A stretch of 64,000 bases of DNA from contig OY979725.1 of NCBI GenBank assembly GCA_963855995.1, positions 6,148,118 through 6,212,117 on the forward strand. The letters are read 5' to 3'. The position numbers were made by a program, and so were the translations under genes. Below the pieces are notes generated by a model. That model searched no databases and had not been told where the DNA came from. It worked only from the letters and a program-made list of their open reading frames with translations. Of the stretch, positions 22,900 to 34,827 are shown piece after piece. The stretch's first letter is position 1. Each line of letters starts with the position of its first letter. The stretch is from Muricea muricata (taxonomy: Eukaryota; Cnidaria; Anthozoa; Malacalcyonacea; Plexauridae).

Positions 22900-25155
22900 C
22901 ATCAAAATCGCGTTTTAAGCGTTCTAGAAGCGATTTGAGCGTAAACACATGCTCAAATCACGAACTAAAAATTACCGTCTTAAATCGATCAGGGCAACGT
23001 TTTAGAGCTGAAAATGGTGTTTTCAGTGCTAAAGTGAACGAGTTTAGCGCAATGATGTACTGCAATCACGGACCTAAAAGAGACCTTGTAAATGGAAATT
23101 GCCGAACTTAGCAAGTCGGGAATCATGTTTTTAGTGCTCACACCATCGAGATGAGCGAAATAACATGTTGAAATGAGAAACCTATAACTTGCTTGTAAAC
23201 TAAAAAGAAACGATCTTAGAACCATAAAAATCGCTTTTTAAGCGTTCTAGAAGCGATTTGAGCGTAAAAACATGCTCAAATCACGAATTTAAAATTGCCG
23301 TCCTAAATCGAACACGGCGACGTTTAAGAGCTTAAAATGGTGTTTTCAGTGCTAAAGTGAACGAGTTGAGCGCAATGATGTACTGCAATCACGGACCTAA
23401 AAGAGATCTTCTAAATGGAAATTGCAGAACTTAGCAAGTCGGGAATCATGTTTTCGGCGCTCAAACTATCGAGATGAGCGAAATAACATGTTGAAATGAG
23501 AAACCTATAACTTGCTTGTAAACTGAAAAGAAACGATCTTAGAACCATCAAAATCGCGTTTTAAGCGTTCTAGAAGCGATTTGAGCGTAAAAACATGTTC
23601 AAATCACGAACTAAAAAATACCGTCTTAAATCGATCACGGCGACGTTTTAGAGCTTAAAATGGTGTTTTCAGTGCTAAAGTGAACGAGTTGAGCGCAATA
23701 ATGTACTCCAATCACGGACCTAAAAGAGACCTTCTAAATGGAAATTGCAGAACTTAGCAAGTCGGGAATCATGTTTTCGGCGCTCAACCTATCGAGATGA
23801 GCGAAATAACACGTTGACATGAGAAACCTATAACTTCCTTGTAAATTTAAAAAAACGATCTTAGAACCATCAAAATCCCGTTGTAAGCGTTCTAGAAGCG
23901 ATTTGAGCGTAAAAACATGCTCAAATCACCAACTAAAAATTGCCGTCCTAAATCGATCACGGCGACGTTTTAGAGCTTAAAATGGTGTTTTCAGTGCTAA
24001 AGTGAACGAGTTGAGCGCAATGATGTACTGCAATCACGGACCTAAAAGAGTCCTTCTAAATGGAAATTGCAGAACTTAGCAAGTCGGGAATCATGTTTTC
24101 GGTGCTCACACCATCCAGATGAGTGAAATAAGATGTTGAAATGAGAAACCTATAACTTGCTTGTAAACTAAAAAAAACGATCTTAGAACCATTAAAATCG
24201 CGTTTTAAGCGTTCTAGAAACGATTTGAGCGTAAAAACATGCTCAAATCACGAAATAAAAATTACCGTCTTAAATCGATCACAGCGACGTTTTAAGGCTT
24301 AAAATGGTGTTTTCAGTGATAAAGTGAACGAGTTGAGCGCAATGATGTACTGCAATCACGGACCTAAAAGAGACCTTCTAAATGGAAATTGCAGAACTTA
24401 GCAAGTCGGGAATCATGTTTTCGGCGCTAAAACCATCGAGATGAGCGAAATAGCATGTTGAAATGAGAAACCTATAACTTGATTGTAAATTAAAAAAAAC
24501 GATCTTAGAACCATCAAAATCGCGTTTAAGCGTTCTAGAAGCGATTTGAGCGTAAAAACATGCTCAAATCACGAACTAAAAATTGCCGTCCTAAATCGAT
24601 CACGGCGACGTTTTAGAGCTTAAAATGGTGTTTTAAGTGCTAAAGTGAACGAGTTGAGCGCAATGATGTACTGCAATCACGGACCTAAAAGAGACCTTCT
24701 AAATGGAAATTGCAGAACTTAGCAAATCGGGAATCATGTTTTCGGTGCTCACACCATCGAGATGAGCGAAATAACATGTTGAAATGAGAAACCTATAACT
24801 TGCTTCTAAACTAAAAAAAACGATCTTAGAACCATCAAAATCGCGTTTTAAGCGTTCTAGAAGCGATTTGAGCGTAAAAACATGCTCAAGTCACGAACTA
24901 AAAATTGCCGTCCTAAATCAATCACAGCGACGTTTTAAAGCTTAAAATGGTGTTTTCAGTGTCAAAGTGAACGAGTTGAGCGCAATGATGTACTCCAATC
25001 ACGGACCTAAAAGAGACCTTCTAAATGGAAATTGCAGAACTTAGCAAGTCGAGAATCATGTTTTCGGCGCTCAAACCATCGAGATGAGCGAAATAACATG
25101 TTGAAATGAGAAACCTATAACTTGCTTGTAAACGGAAAAGAAACGATCTTAGAAC
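22900..25155 (+). repeat. HOR unit 7: heptamer a'-j-k-l-m/g-i-f
   Basis: Starts: 22900, 23223, 23546, 23868, 24190, 24512, 24833. The first four and a half monomers continue the 15-mer pattern. The monomer at 24190 then begins as m but ends as g' (CTAAAACCATC, AGCATG, GATTGTAAATT), and the order jumps straight to i and f. Relative to unit 6 this is a clean in-register deletion of eight monomers. Confidence 0.9.
24190..24511 (+). repeat. Hybrid monomer m/g'
   Basis: It begins CATTAAAATC with AAATAAAAATTACC, AAGGCTTAAAA and GTGATAAAG (m). It ends CTAAAACCATC, AGCATG, GATTGTAAATT (g'). It marks the eight-monomer deletion that makes unit 7. Confidence 0.87.
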
Positions 25156-28100
25156 CATCAAAATCGCGTTTTAAGCGTTCTAGAAGCGATTTGAGCGTAA
25201 ACACATGCTCAAATCACGAACTAAAAATTACCGTCTTAAATCGATCAGGGCAACGTTTTAGAGCTGAAAATGGTGTTTTCAGTGCTAAAGTGAACGAGTT
25301 TAGCGCAATGATGTACTGCAATCACGGACCTAAAAGAGACCTTGTAAATGGAAATTGTTGAACTTAGCAAGTCGGGAATCATGTTTTTAGTGCTCACACC
25401 ATCGAGATGAGCGAAATAACATGTTGAAATGAGAAACCTATAACTTGCTTGTAAACTAAAAAGAAACGATCTTAGAACCATAAAAATCGCTTTTTAAGCG
25501 TTCTAGAAGCGATTTGAGCGTAAAAACATGCTCAAATCACGAATTTAAAATTGCCGTCCTAAATCGAACACGGCGACGTTTAAGAGCTTAAAATGGTGTT
25601 TTCAGTGCTAAAGTGAACGAGTTGAGCGCAATGATGTACTGCAATCACGGACCTAAAAGAGATCTTCTAAATGGAAATTGCAGAACTTAGCAAGTCGGGA
25701 ATCATGTTTTCGGCGCTCAAACTATCGAGATGAGCGAAATAACATGTTGAAATGAGAAACCTATAACTTGCTTGTAAACTGAAAAGAAACGATCTTAGAA
25801 CCATCAAAATCGCGTTTTAAGCGTTCTAGAAGCGATTTGAGCGTAAAAACATGTTCAAATCACGAACTAAAAATTACCGTCTTAAATCGATCACGGCGAC
25901 GTTTTAGAGCTTAAAATGGTGTTTTCAGTGCTAAAGTGAACGAGTTGAGCGCAATAATGTACTCCAATCACGGACCTAAAAGAGACCTTCTAAATGGAAA
26001 TTGCAGAACTTAGCAAGTCGGGAATCATGTTTTCGGCGCTCAACCTATCGAGATGAGCGAAATAACACGTTGACATGAGAAACCTATAACTTCCTTGTAA
26101 ATTTAAAAAAACGATCTTAGAACCATCAAAATCCCGTTGTAAGCGTTCTAGAAGCGATTTGAGCGTAAAAACATGCTCAAATCACCAACTAAAAATTGCC
26201 GTCCTAAATCGATCACGGCGACGTTTTAGAGCTTAAAATGGTGTTTTCAGTGCTAAAGTGAACGAGTTGAGCGCAATGATGTACTGCAATCACGGACCTA
26301 AAAGAGTCCTTCTAAATGGAAATTGCAGAACTTAGCAAGTCGGGAATCATGTTTTCGGTGCTCACACCATCCAGATGAGTGAAATAAGATGTTGAAATGA
26401 GAAACCTATAACTTGCTTGTAAACTAAAAAAAACGATCTTAGAACCAATAAAATCGCGTTTTAAGCGTTCTAGAAACGATTTGAGCGTAAAAACATGCTC
26501 AAATCACGAAATAAAAATTACCGTCTTAAATCGATCACAGCGACGTTTTAAGGCTTAAAATGGTGTTTTCAGTGATAAAGTGAACGAGTTGAGCGCAATG
26601 ATGTACTGCAATCACGGACCTAAAAGAGACCTTCTAAATGGAAATTGCAGAACTTAGCAAGTCGGGAATCATGTTTTCGGCGCTCAAACCATCGAGATGA
26701 GCGAAATAACATGTTGAAATGAGAAACCTATAACTTGCTTGTAAACTGAAAAGAAACGATCTTAAAACCATCAAAATCGCGTTTTAAGCGTTCTAGAAGC
26801 GATTTGAGCGTAAAAACATATTCAAATCACGAACTAAAAATTACCGTCTTAAATCGATCACGGCGACGTTTTAGAGCTTAAAATGGTGTTTTCAGTGCTA
26901 AAGTGAACGAGTTGAGCGCAATAATCTACTGCAATCACGGACCTAAAAGAGACCTTCTAAATGGAAATTGCAGAACTTAGCAAGTCGGGAATCATGTTTT
27001 CGGCGCTAAAACCATCGAGATGAGCGAAATAGCATGTTGAAATGAGAAACCTATAACTTGATTGTAAACTGAAAAGAAACGATCTTAGAACCATCAAAAT
27101 CGCGTTTTAAGCGTTCTAGAAGCGATTTGAGCGTAAAAACATGCTCAAATCACGAACTAAAAATTACCGTCTTAAATCGATCACGGCGACGTTTTAGAGC
27201 TTAAAATGGAGTTTTCGGTGCTAAAGTGAACGAGTTGAGCGCAATGATGTACTGCAATCACGGACCTAAAAGAGACCTTCTAAATGGAAATTGCAGAACT
27301 TAGCAAGTCGGGAATCATGTTTTCGGCGCTCAAACCATCGAGATGAGCGAAATAACATGTTGAAATGAGAAACCTATAACTTGCTTGTAAACTGAAAAGA
27401 AACGATCTTAGAACAATCAAAAGCGCGTTTTAAGCGTTCTAGAAGCGATTTGAGCGTAAAAACATGTTCAAATCACGAACTAAAAATTACCGTCTTAAAT
27501 CGATCACGGCGACGTTTTAGAGCTTAAAATGGTGTTTTCAGTGCTAAAGTGAACGAGTTGAGCGCAATAATGTACTCCAATCACGGACCTAAAAGAGACC
27601 TTCTAAATGGAAATTGCAGAACTTAGCAAGTCGGGAATCATGTTTTCGGCGCTCAAACCATCGAGATGAGCGAAATAACATATTGAAATGAGAAACCTAT
27701 AACTTGCTTGTAAATTAAAAAAAACGATCTTAGAACCATCAAAATCGCGTTTTAAGCGTTTTGGAAGCGAGTTGAGCGTAAAACATGCTCAAATCACAAA
27801 CTAAAAATTGCCGTCCTAAATCGATCACGGCGACGTTTTAGAGCTTAAAATGGTGTTTTCAGTGCTAAAGTGAACGAGTTGAGCGCAATGATGTACTGCA
27901 ATCACGGACCTAAAAGAGACCTTCTAAATGGAAATTGCCGAACTTAGCAAGTCGGGAATCATGTTTTCGGCGCTCAAACCATCGAGATGAGCGAAATAAC
28001 ATGTTGAAATGAGAAACCTATAACTTGCTTGTAAACTAAAAAGAAACGATCTTAGAACCATCAAAATCGCGTTTTCAACGTTCTAGAAGCGATTTGAGCG

Positions 28101-30314
28101 TAAAAACATGCTCAAATCACGAACAAAAAATATCCGTCCTAAATCGATCACGGCGACGTTTTAGAGCTTAAAATGGTGTTTTCAGTGCTAAAGTGAACGA
28201 GTTGAGCGCAATAATCTACTGCAATCACGGACCTAAAAGAGACCTTCTAAATGGAAATTGCAGAACTTAGCAAGTCGGGAATCATGTTTTCGGCGCTAAA
28301 ACCTTCGAGATGAGCGAAATAGCATGTTGAAATGAGAAACCTATAACTTGATTGTAAACTGAAAAGAAACGATCTTAGAACCATCAAAATCGCGTTTTAA
28401 GCGTTCTAGAAGCGATTTGAGCGTAAAAACATGCTCAAATCACGAACTAAAAATTACCGTCTTAAATCGATCACGGCGACGTTTTAGAGCTTAAAATGGA
28501 GTTTTCGGTGCTAAAGTGAACGAGTTGAGCGCAATGATGTACTGCAATCACGGACCTAAAAGAGACCTTCTAAATGGAAATTGCAGAACTTAGCAAGTCG
28601 GGAATCATTTTTTCGGCGCTCAAACCATCGAGATGAGCGAAATAACATGTTGAAATGAGAAACCTATAACTTGCTTGTAAACTGAAAAGAAACGATCTTA
28701 GAACAATCAAAAGCGCGTTTTAAGCGTTCTAGAAGCGATTTGAGCGTAAAAACATGTTCAAATCACGAACTAAAAATTACCGTCTTAAATCGATCACGGC
28801 GACGTTTTAGAGCTTAAAATGGTGTTTTCAGTGCTAAAGTGAACGAGTTGAGCGCAATAATGTACTCCAATCACGGACCTAAAAGAGACCTTCTAAATGG
28901 AAATTGCAGAACTTAGCAAGTCGGGAATCATGTTTTCGGCGCTCAAACCATCGAGATGAGCGAAATAACATATTGAAATGAGAAACCTATAACTTGCTTG
29001 TAAATTAAAAAAAACGATCTTAGAACCATCAAAATCGCGTTTTAAGCGTTTTGGAAGCGAGTTGAGCGTAAAACATGCTCAAATCACAAACTAAAAATTG
29101 CCGTCCTAAATCGATCACGGCGACGTTTTAGAGCTTAAAATGGTGTTTTCAGTGCTAAAGTGAACGAGTTGAGCGCAATGATGTACTGCAATCACGGACC
29201 TAAAAGAGACCTTCTAAATGGAAATTGCCGAACTTAGCAAGTCGGGAATCATGTTTTCGGCGCTCAAACCATCGAGATGAGCGAAATAACATGTTGAAAT
29301 GAGAAACCTATAACTTGCTTGTAAACTAAAAAGAAACGATCTTAGAACCATCAAAATCGCGTTTTAAGCGTTCTAGAAGCGATTTGAGCGTAAAAACATG
29401 CTCAAATCACGAACTAAAAATTACCGTCTTAAATCGATCACGGCGACGTTTTAGAGCTTAAAATGGTGTTTTCAGTGCTAAAGTGAACGAGTTGAGCGCA
29501 ATGATGTATTGCATTCACGGACCTAAAAGAGACCTTCTAAATGGAAATTGCAGAACTTAGCAAGTCGGGAATCATGTTTTCGGCGCTAAAACCATCGAGA
29601 TGAGCGAAATAGCATGTTGAAATGAGAAACCTATAACTTGATTGTAAATTAAAAAAAACGATCTTAGAACCATCAAAATCGCGTTTAAGCGTTCTAGAAG
29701 CGATTTGAGCGTAAAAACATGCTCAAATCACGAACTAAAAATTGCCGTCCTAAATCGATCACGGCGACGTTTTAGAGCTTAAAATGGTGTTTTAAGTGCT
29801 AAAGTGAACGAGTTGAGCGCAACGATGTACTGCAATCACGGACCTAAAAGAGACCTTCTAAATGGAAATTGCAGAACTTAGCAAATCGGGAATCATGTTT
29901 TCGGTGCTCACACCATCGAGATGAGCGAAATAACATGTTGAAATGAGAAACCTATAACTTGCTTCTAAACTAAAAAAAACGATCTTAGAACCATCAAAAT
30001 CGCGTTTTAAGCGTTCTAGAAGCGATTTGAGCGTAAAAACATGCTCAAGTCACGAACTAAAAATTGCCGTCCTAAATCAATCACAGCGACGTTTTAAAGC
30101 TTAAAATGGTGTTTTCAGTGTCAAAGTGAACGAGTTGAGCGCAATGATGTACTCCAATCACGGACCTAAAAGAGACCTTCTAAATGGAAATTGCAGAACT
30201 TAGCAAGTCGAGAATCATGTTTTCGGCGCTCAAACCATCGAGATGAGCGAAATAACATGTTGAAATGAGAAACCTATAACTTGCTTGTAAACGGAAAAGA
30301 AACGATCTTAGAAC
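25156..30314 (+). repeat. HOR unit 8: 16-mer with m, second composition
   Basis: Starts: a' 25156, j 25479, k 25802, l 26124, m 26446, b' 26769, n 27092, c 27415, d 27737, e/b' 28059, n 28382, c 28705, d 29027, g' 29349, i 29671, f 29992. It is 16 monomers like unit 3 but built differently: it keeps m and lacks the second e. The m monomer carries the CCAATAAAA variant otherwise found in unit 6. Confidence 0.88.
28059..28381 (+). repeat. Hybrid monomer e/b', second site
   Basis: This has the same e-front, b'-back junction as at 7,420, with the added ACCTTCGAG change. Sharing one junction across units 3, 8 and 9 implies descent from a single exchange. Confidence 0.83.
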
Positions 30315-33300
30315 CATCAAAATCGCGTTTTAAGCGTTCTAGAAGCGATTTGAGCGTAAACACATGCTCAAATCACGAACTAAAAATTACCGTCTTAAAT
30401 CGATCAGGGCAACGTTTTAGAGCTGAAAATGGTGTTTTCAGTGCTAAAGTGAACGAGTTTAGCGCAATGATGTACTGCAATCACGGACCTAAAAGAGACC
30501 TTGTAAATGGAAATTGCCGAACTTAGCAAGTCGGGAATCATGTTTTTAGTGCTCACACCATCGAGATGAGCGAAATAACATGTTGAAATGAGAAACCTAT
30601 AACTTGCTTGTAAACTAAAAAGAAACGATCTTAGAACCATAAAAATCGCTTTTTAAGCGTTCTAGAAGCGATTTGAGCGTAAAAACATGCTCAAATCACG
30701 AATTTAAAATTGCCGTCCTAAATCGAACACGGCGACGTTTAAGAGCTTAAAATGGTGTTTTCAGTGCTAAAGTGAACGAGTTGAGCGCAATGATGTACTG
30801 CAATCACGGACCTAAAAGAGATCTTCTAAATGGAAATTGCAGAACTTAGCAAGTCGGGAATCATGTTTTCGGCGCTCAAACTATCGAGATGAGCGAAATA
30901 ACATGTTGAAATGAGAAACCTATAACTTGCTTGTAAACTGAAAAGAAACGATCTTAGAACCATCAAAATCGCGTTTTAAGCGTTCTAGAAGCGATTTGAG
31001 CGTAAAAACATGTTCAAATCACGAACTAAAAATTACCGTCTTAAATCGATCACGGCGACGTTTTAGAGCTTAAAATGGTGTTTTCAGTGCTAAAGTGAAC
31101 GAGTTGAGCGCAATAATGTACTCCAATCACGGACCTAAAAGAGACCTTCTAAATGGAAATTGCAGAACTTAGCAAGTCGGGAATCATGTTTTCGGCGCTC
31201 AACCTATCGAGATGAGCGAAATAACACGTTGACATGAGAAACCTATAACTTCCTTGTAAATTTAAAAAAACGATCTTAGAACCATCAAAATCCCGTTGTA
31301 AGCGTTCTAGAAGCGATTTGAGCGTAAAAACATGCTCAAATCACCAACTAAAAATTGCCGTCCTAAATCGATCACGGCGACGTTTTAGAGCTTAAAATGG
31401 TGTTTTCAGTGCTAAAGTGAACGAGTTGAGCGCAATGATGTACTGCAATCACGGACCTAAAAGAGTCCTTCTAAATGGAAATTGCAGAACTTAGCAAGTC
31501 GGGAATCATGTTTTCGGTGCTCACACCATCCAGATGAGTGAAATAAGATGTTGAAATGAGAAACCTATAACTTGCTTGTAAACTAAAAAAAACGATCTTA
31601 GAACCATTAAAATCGCGTTTTAAGCGTTCTAGAAACGATTTGAGCGTAAAAACATGCTCAAATCACGAAATAAAAATTACCGTCTTAAATCGATCACAGC
31701 GACGTTTTAAGGCTTAAAATGGTGTTTTCAGTGATAAAGTGAACGAGTTGAGCGCAATGATGTACTGCAATCACGGACCTAAAAGAGACCTTCTAAATGG
31801 AAATTGCAGAACTTAGCAAGTCGGGAATCATGTTTTCGGCGCTAAAACCATCGAGATGAGCGAAATAACATGTTGAAATGAGAAACCTATAACTTGCTTG
31901 TAAACTGAAAAGAAACGATCTTAGAACAATCAAAAGCGCGTTTTAAGCGTTCTAGAAGCGATTTGAGCGTAAAAACATGTTCAAATCACGAACTAAAAAT
32001 TACCGTCTTAAATCGATCACGGCGACGTTTTAGAGCTTAAAATGGTGTTTTCAGTGCTAAAGTGAACGAGTTGAGCGCAATAATGTACTCCAATCACGGA
32101 CCTAAAAGAGACCTTCTAAATGGAAATTGCAGAACTTAGCAAGTCGGGAATCATGTTTTCGGCGCTCAAACCATCGAGATGAGCGAAATAACATATTGAA
32201 ATGAGAAACCTATAACTTGCTTGTAAATTAAAAAAAACGATCTTAGAACCATCAAAATCGCGTTTTAAGCGTTTTGGAAGCGAGTTGAGCGTAAAACATG
32301 CTCAAATCACAAACTAAAAATTGCCGTCCTAAATCGATCACGGCGACGTTTTAGAGCTTAAAATGGTGTTTTCAGTGCTAAAGTGAACGAGTTGAGCGCA
32401 ATGATGTACTGCAATCACGGACCTAAAAGAGACCTTCTAAATGGAAATTGCCGAACTTAGCAAGTCGGGAATCATGTTTTCGGCGCTCAAACCATCGAGA
32501 TGAGCGAAATAACATGTTGAAATGAGAAACCTATAACTTGCTTGTAAACTAAAAAGAAACGATCTTAGAACCATCAAAATCGCGTTTTCAACGTTCTAGA
32601 AGCGATTTGAGCGTAAAAACATGCTCAAATCACGAACAACAAATATCCGTCCTAAATCGATCACGGCGACGTTTTAGAGCTTAAAATGGTGTTTTCAGTG
32701 CTAAAGTGAACGAGTTGAGCGCAATAATCTACTGCAATCACGGACCTAAAAGAGACCTTCTAAATGGAAATTGCAGAACTTAGCAAGTCGGGAATCATGT
32801 TTTCGGCGCTAAAACCTTCGAGATGAGCGAAATAGCATGTTGAAATGAGAAACCTATAACTTGATTGTAAACTGAAAAGAAACGATCTTAGAACCATCAA
32901 AATCGCGTTTTAAGCGTTCTAGAAGCGATTTGAGCGTAAAAACATGCTCAAATCACGAACTAAAAATTACCGTCTTAAATCGATCACGGCGACGTTTTAG
33001 AGCTTAAAATGGAGTTTTCGGTGCTAAAGTGAACGAGTTGAGCGCAATGATGTACTGCAATCACGGACCTAAAAGAGACCTTCTAAATGGAAATTGCAGA
33101 ACTTAGCAAGTCGGGAATCATTTTTTCGGCGCTCAAACCATCGAGATGAGCGAAATAACATGTTGAAATGAGAAACCTATAACTTGCTTGTAAACTGAAA
33201 AGAAACGATCTTAGAACAATCAAAAGCGCGTTTTAAGCGTTCTAGAAGCGATTTGAGCGTAAAAACATGTTCAAATCACGAACTAAAAATTACCGTCTTA

Positions 33301-34827
33301 AATCGATCACGGCGACGTTTTAGAGCTTAAAATGGTGTTTTCAGTGCTAAAGTGAACGAGTTGAGCGCAATAATGTACTCCAATCACGGACCTAAAAGAG
33401 ACCTTCTAAATGGAAATTGCAGAACTTAGCAAGTCGGGAATCATGTTTTCGGCGCTCAAACCATCGAGATGAGCGAAATAACATATTGAAATGAGAAACC
33501 TATAACTTGCTTGTAAATTAAAAAAAACGATCTTAGAACCATCAAAATCGCGTTTTAAGCGTTTTGGAAGCGAGTTGAGCGTAAAACATGCTCAAATCAC
33601 AAACTAAAAATTGCCGTCCTAAATCGATCACGGCGACGTTTTAGAGCTTAAAATGGTGTTTTCAGTGCTAAAGTGAACGAGTTGAGCGCAATGATGTACT
33701 GCAATCACGGACCTAAAAGAGACCTTCTAAATGGAAATTGCCGAACTTAGCAAGTCGGGAATCATGTTTTCGGCGCTCAAACCATCGAGATGAGCGAAAT
33801 AACATGTTGAAATGAGAAACCTATAACTTGCTTGTAAACTAAAAAGAAACGATCTTAGAACCATCAAAATCGCGTTTTAAGCGTTCTAGAAGCGATTTGA
33901 GCGTAAAAACATGCTCAAATCACGAACTAAAAATTACCGTCTTAAATCGATCACGGCGACGTTTTAGAGCTTAAAATGGTGTTTTCAGTGCTAAAGTGAA
34001 CGAGTTGAGCGCAATGATGTATTGCATTCACGGACCTAAAAGAGACCTTCTAAATGGAAATTGCAGAACTTAGCAAGTCGGGAATCATGTTTTCGGCGCT
34101 AAAACCATCGAGATGAGCGAAATAGCATGTTGAAATGAGAAACCTATAACTTGATTGTAAATTAAAAAAAACGATCTTAGAACCATCAAAATCGCGTTTA
34201 AGCGTTCTAGAAGCGATTTGAGCGTAAAAACATGCTCAAATCACGAACTAAAAATTGCCGTCCTAAATCGATCACGGCGACGTTTTAGAGCTTAAAATGG
34301 TGTTTTAAGTGCTAAAGTGAACGAGTTGAGCGCAACGATGTACTGCAATCACGGACCTAAAAGAGACCTTCTAAATGGAAATTGCAGAACTTAGCAAATC
34401 GGGAATCATGTTTTCGGTGCTCACACCATCGAGATGAGCGAAATAACATGTTGAAATGAGAAACCTATAACTTGCTTCTAAACTAAAAAAAACGATCTTA
34501 GAACCATCAAAATCGCGTTTTAAGCGTTCTAGAAGCGATTTGAGCGTAAAAACATGCTCAAGTCACGAACTAAAAATTGCCGTCCTAAATCAATCACAGC
34601 GACGTTTTAAAGCTTAAAATGGTGTTTTCAGTGTCAAAGTGAACGAGTTGAGCGCAATGATGTACTCCAATCACGGACCTAAAAGAGACCTTCTAAATGG
34701 AAATTGCAGAACTTAGCAAGTCGAGAATCATGTTTTCGGCGCTCAAACCATCGAGATGAGCGAAATAACATGTTGAAATGAGAAACCTATAACTTGCTTG
34801 TAAACGGAAAAGAAACGATCTTAGAAC
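30315..34827 (+). repeat. HOR unit 9: 14-mer
   Basis: Starts: a' 30315, j 30638, k 30961, l 31283, m hybrid 31605, c 31928, d 32250, e/b' 32572, n 32895, c 33218, d 33540, g' 33862, i 34184, f 34505. From c onward it follows unit 8, sharing its private changes (ACCTTCGAG near 28,310 and 32,816; AATCATTTTTTCGG near 28,606 and 33,118; GCAACGATG in i). Relative to unit 8 the b'-n pair is deleted. Confidence 0.88.
32572..32894 (+). repeat. Hybrid monomer e/b', third site
   Basis: This is a copy of the 28,059 hybrid, including ACCTTCGAG, with one private change (ACAACAAATATCC). Confidence 0.83.
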
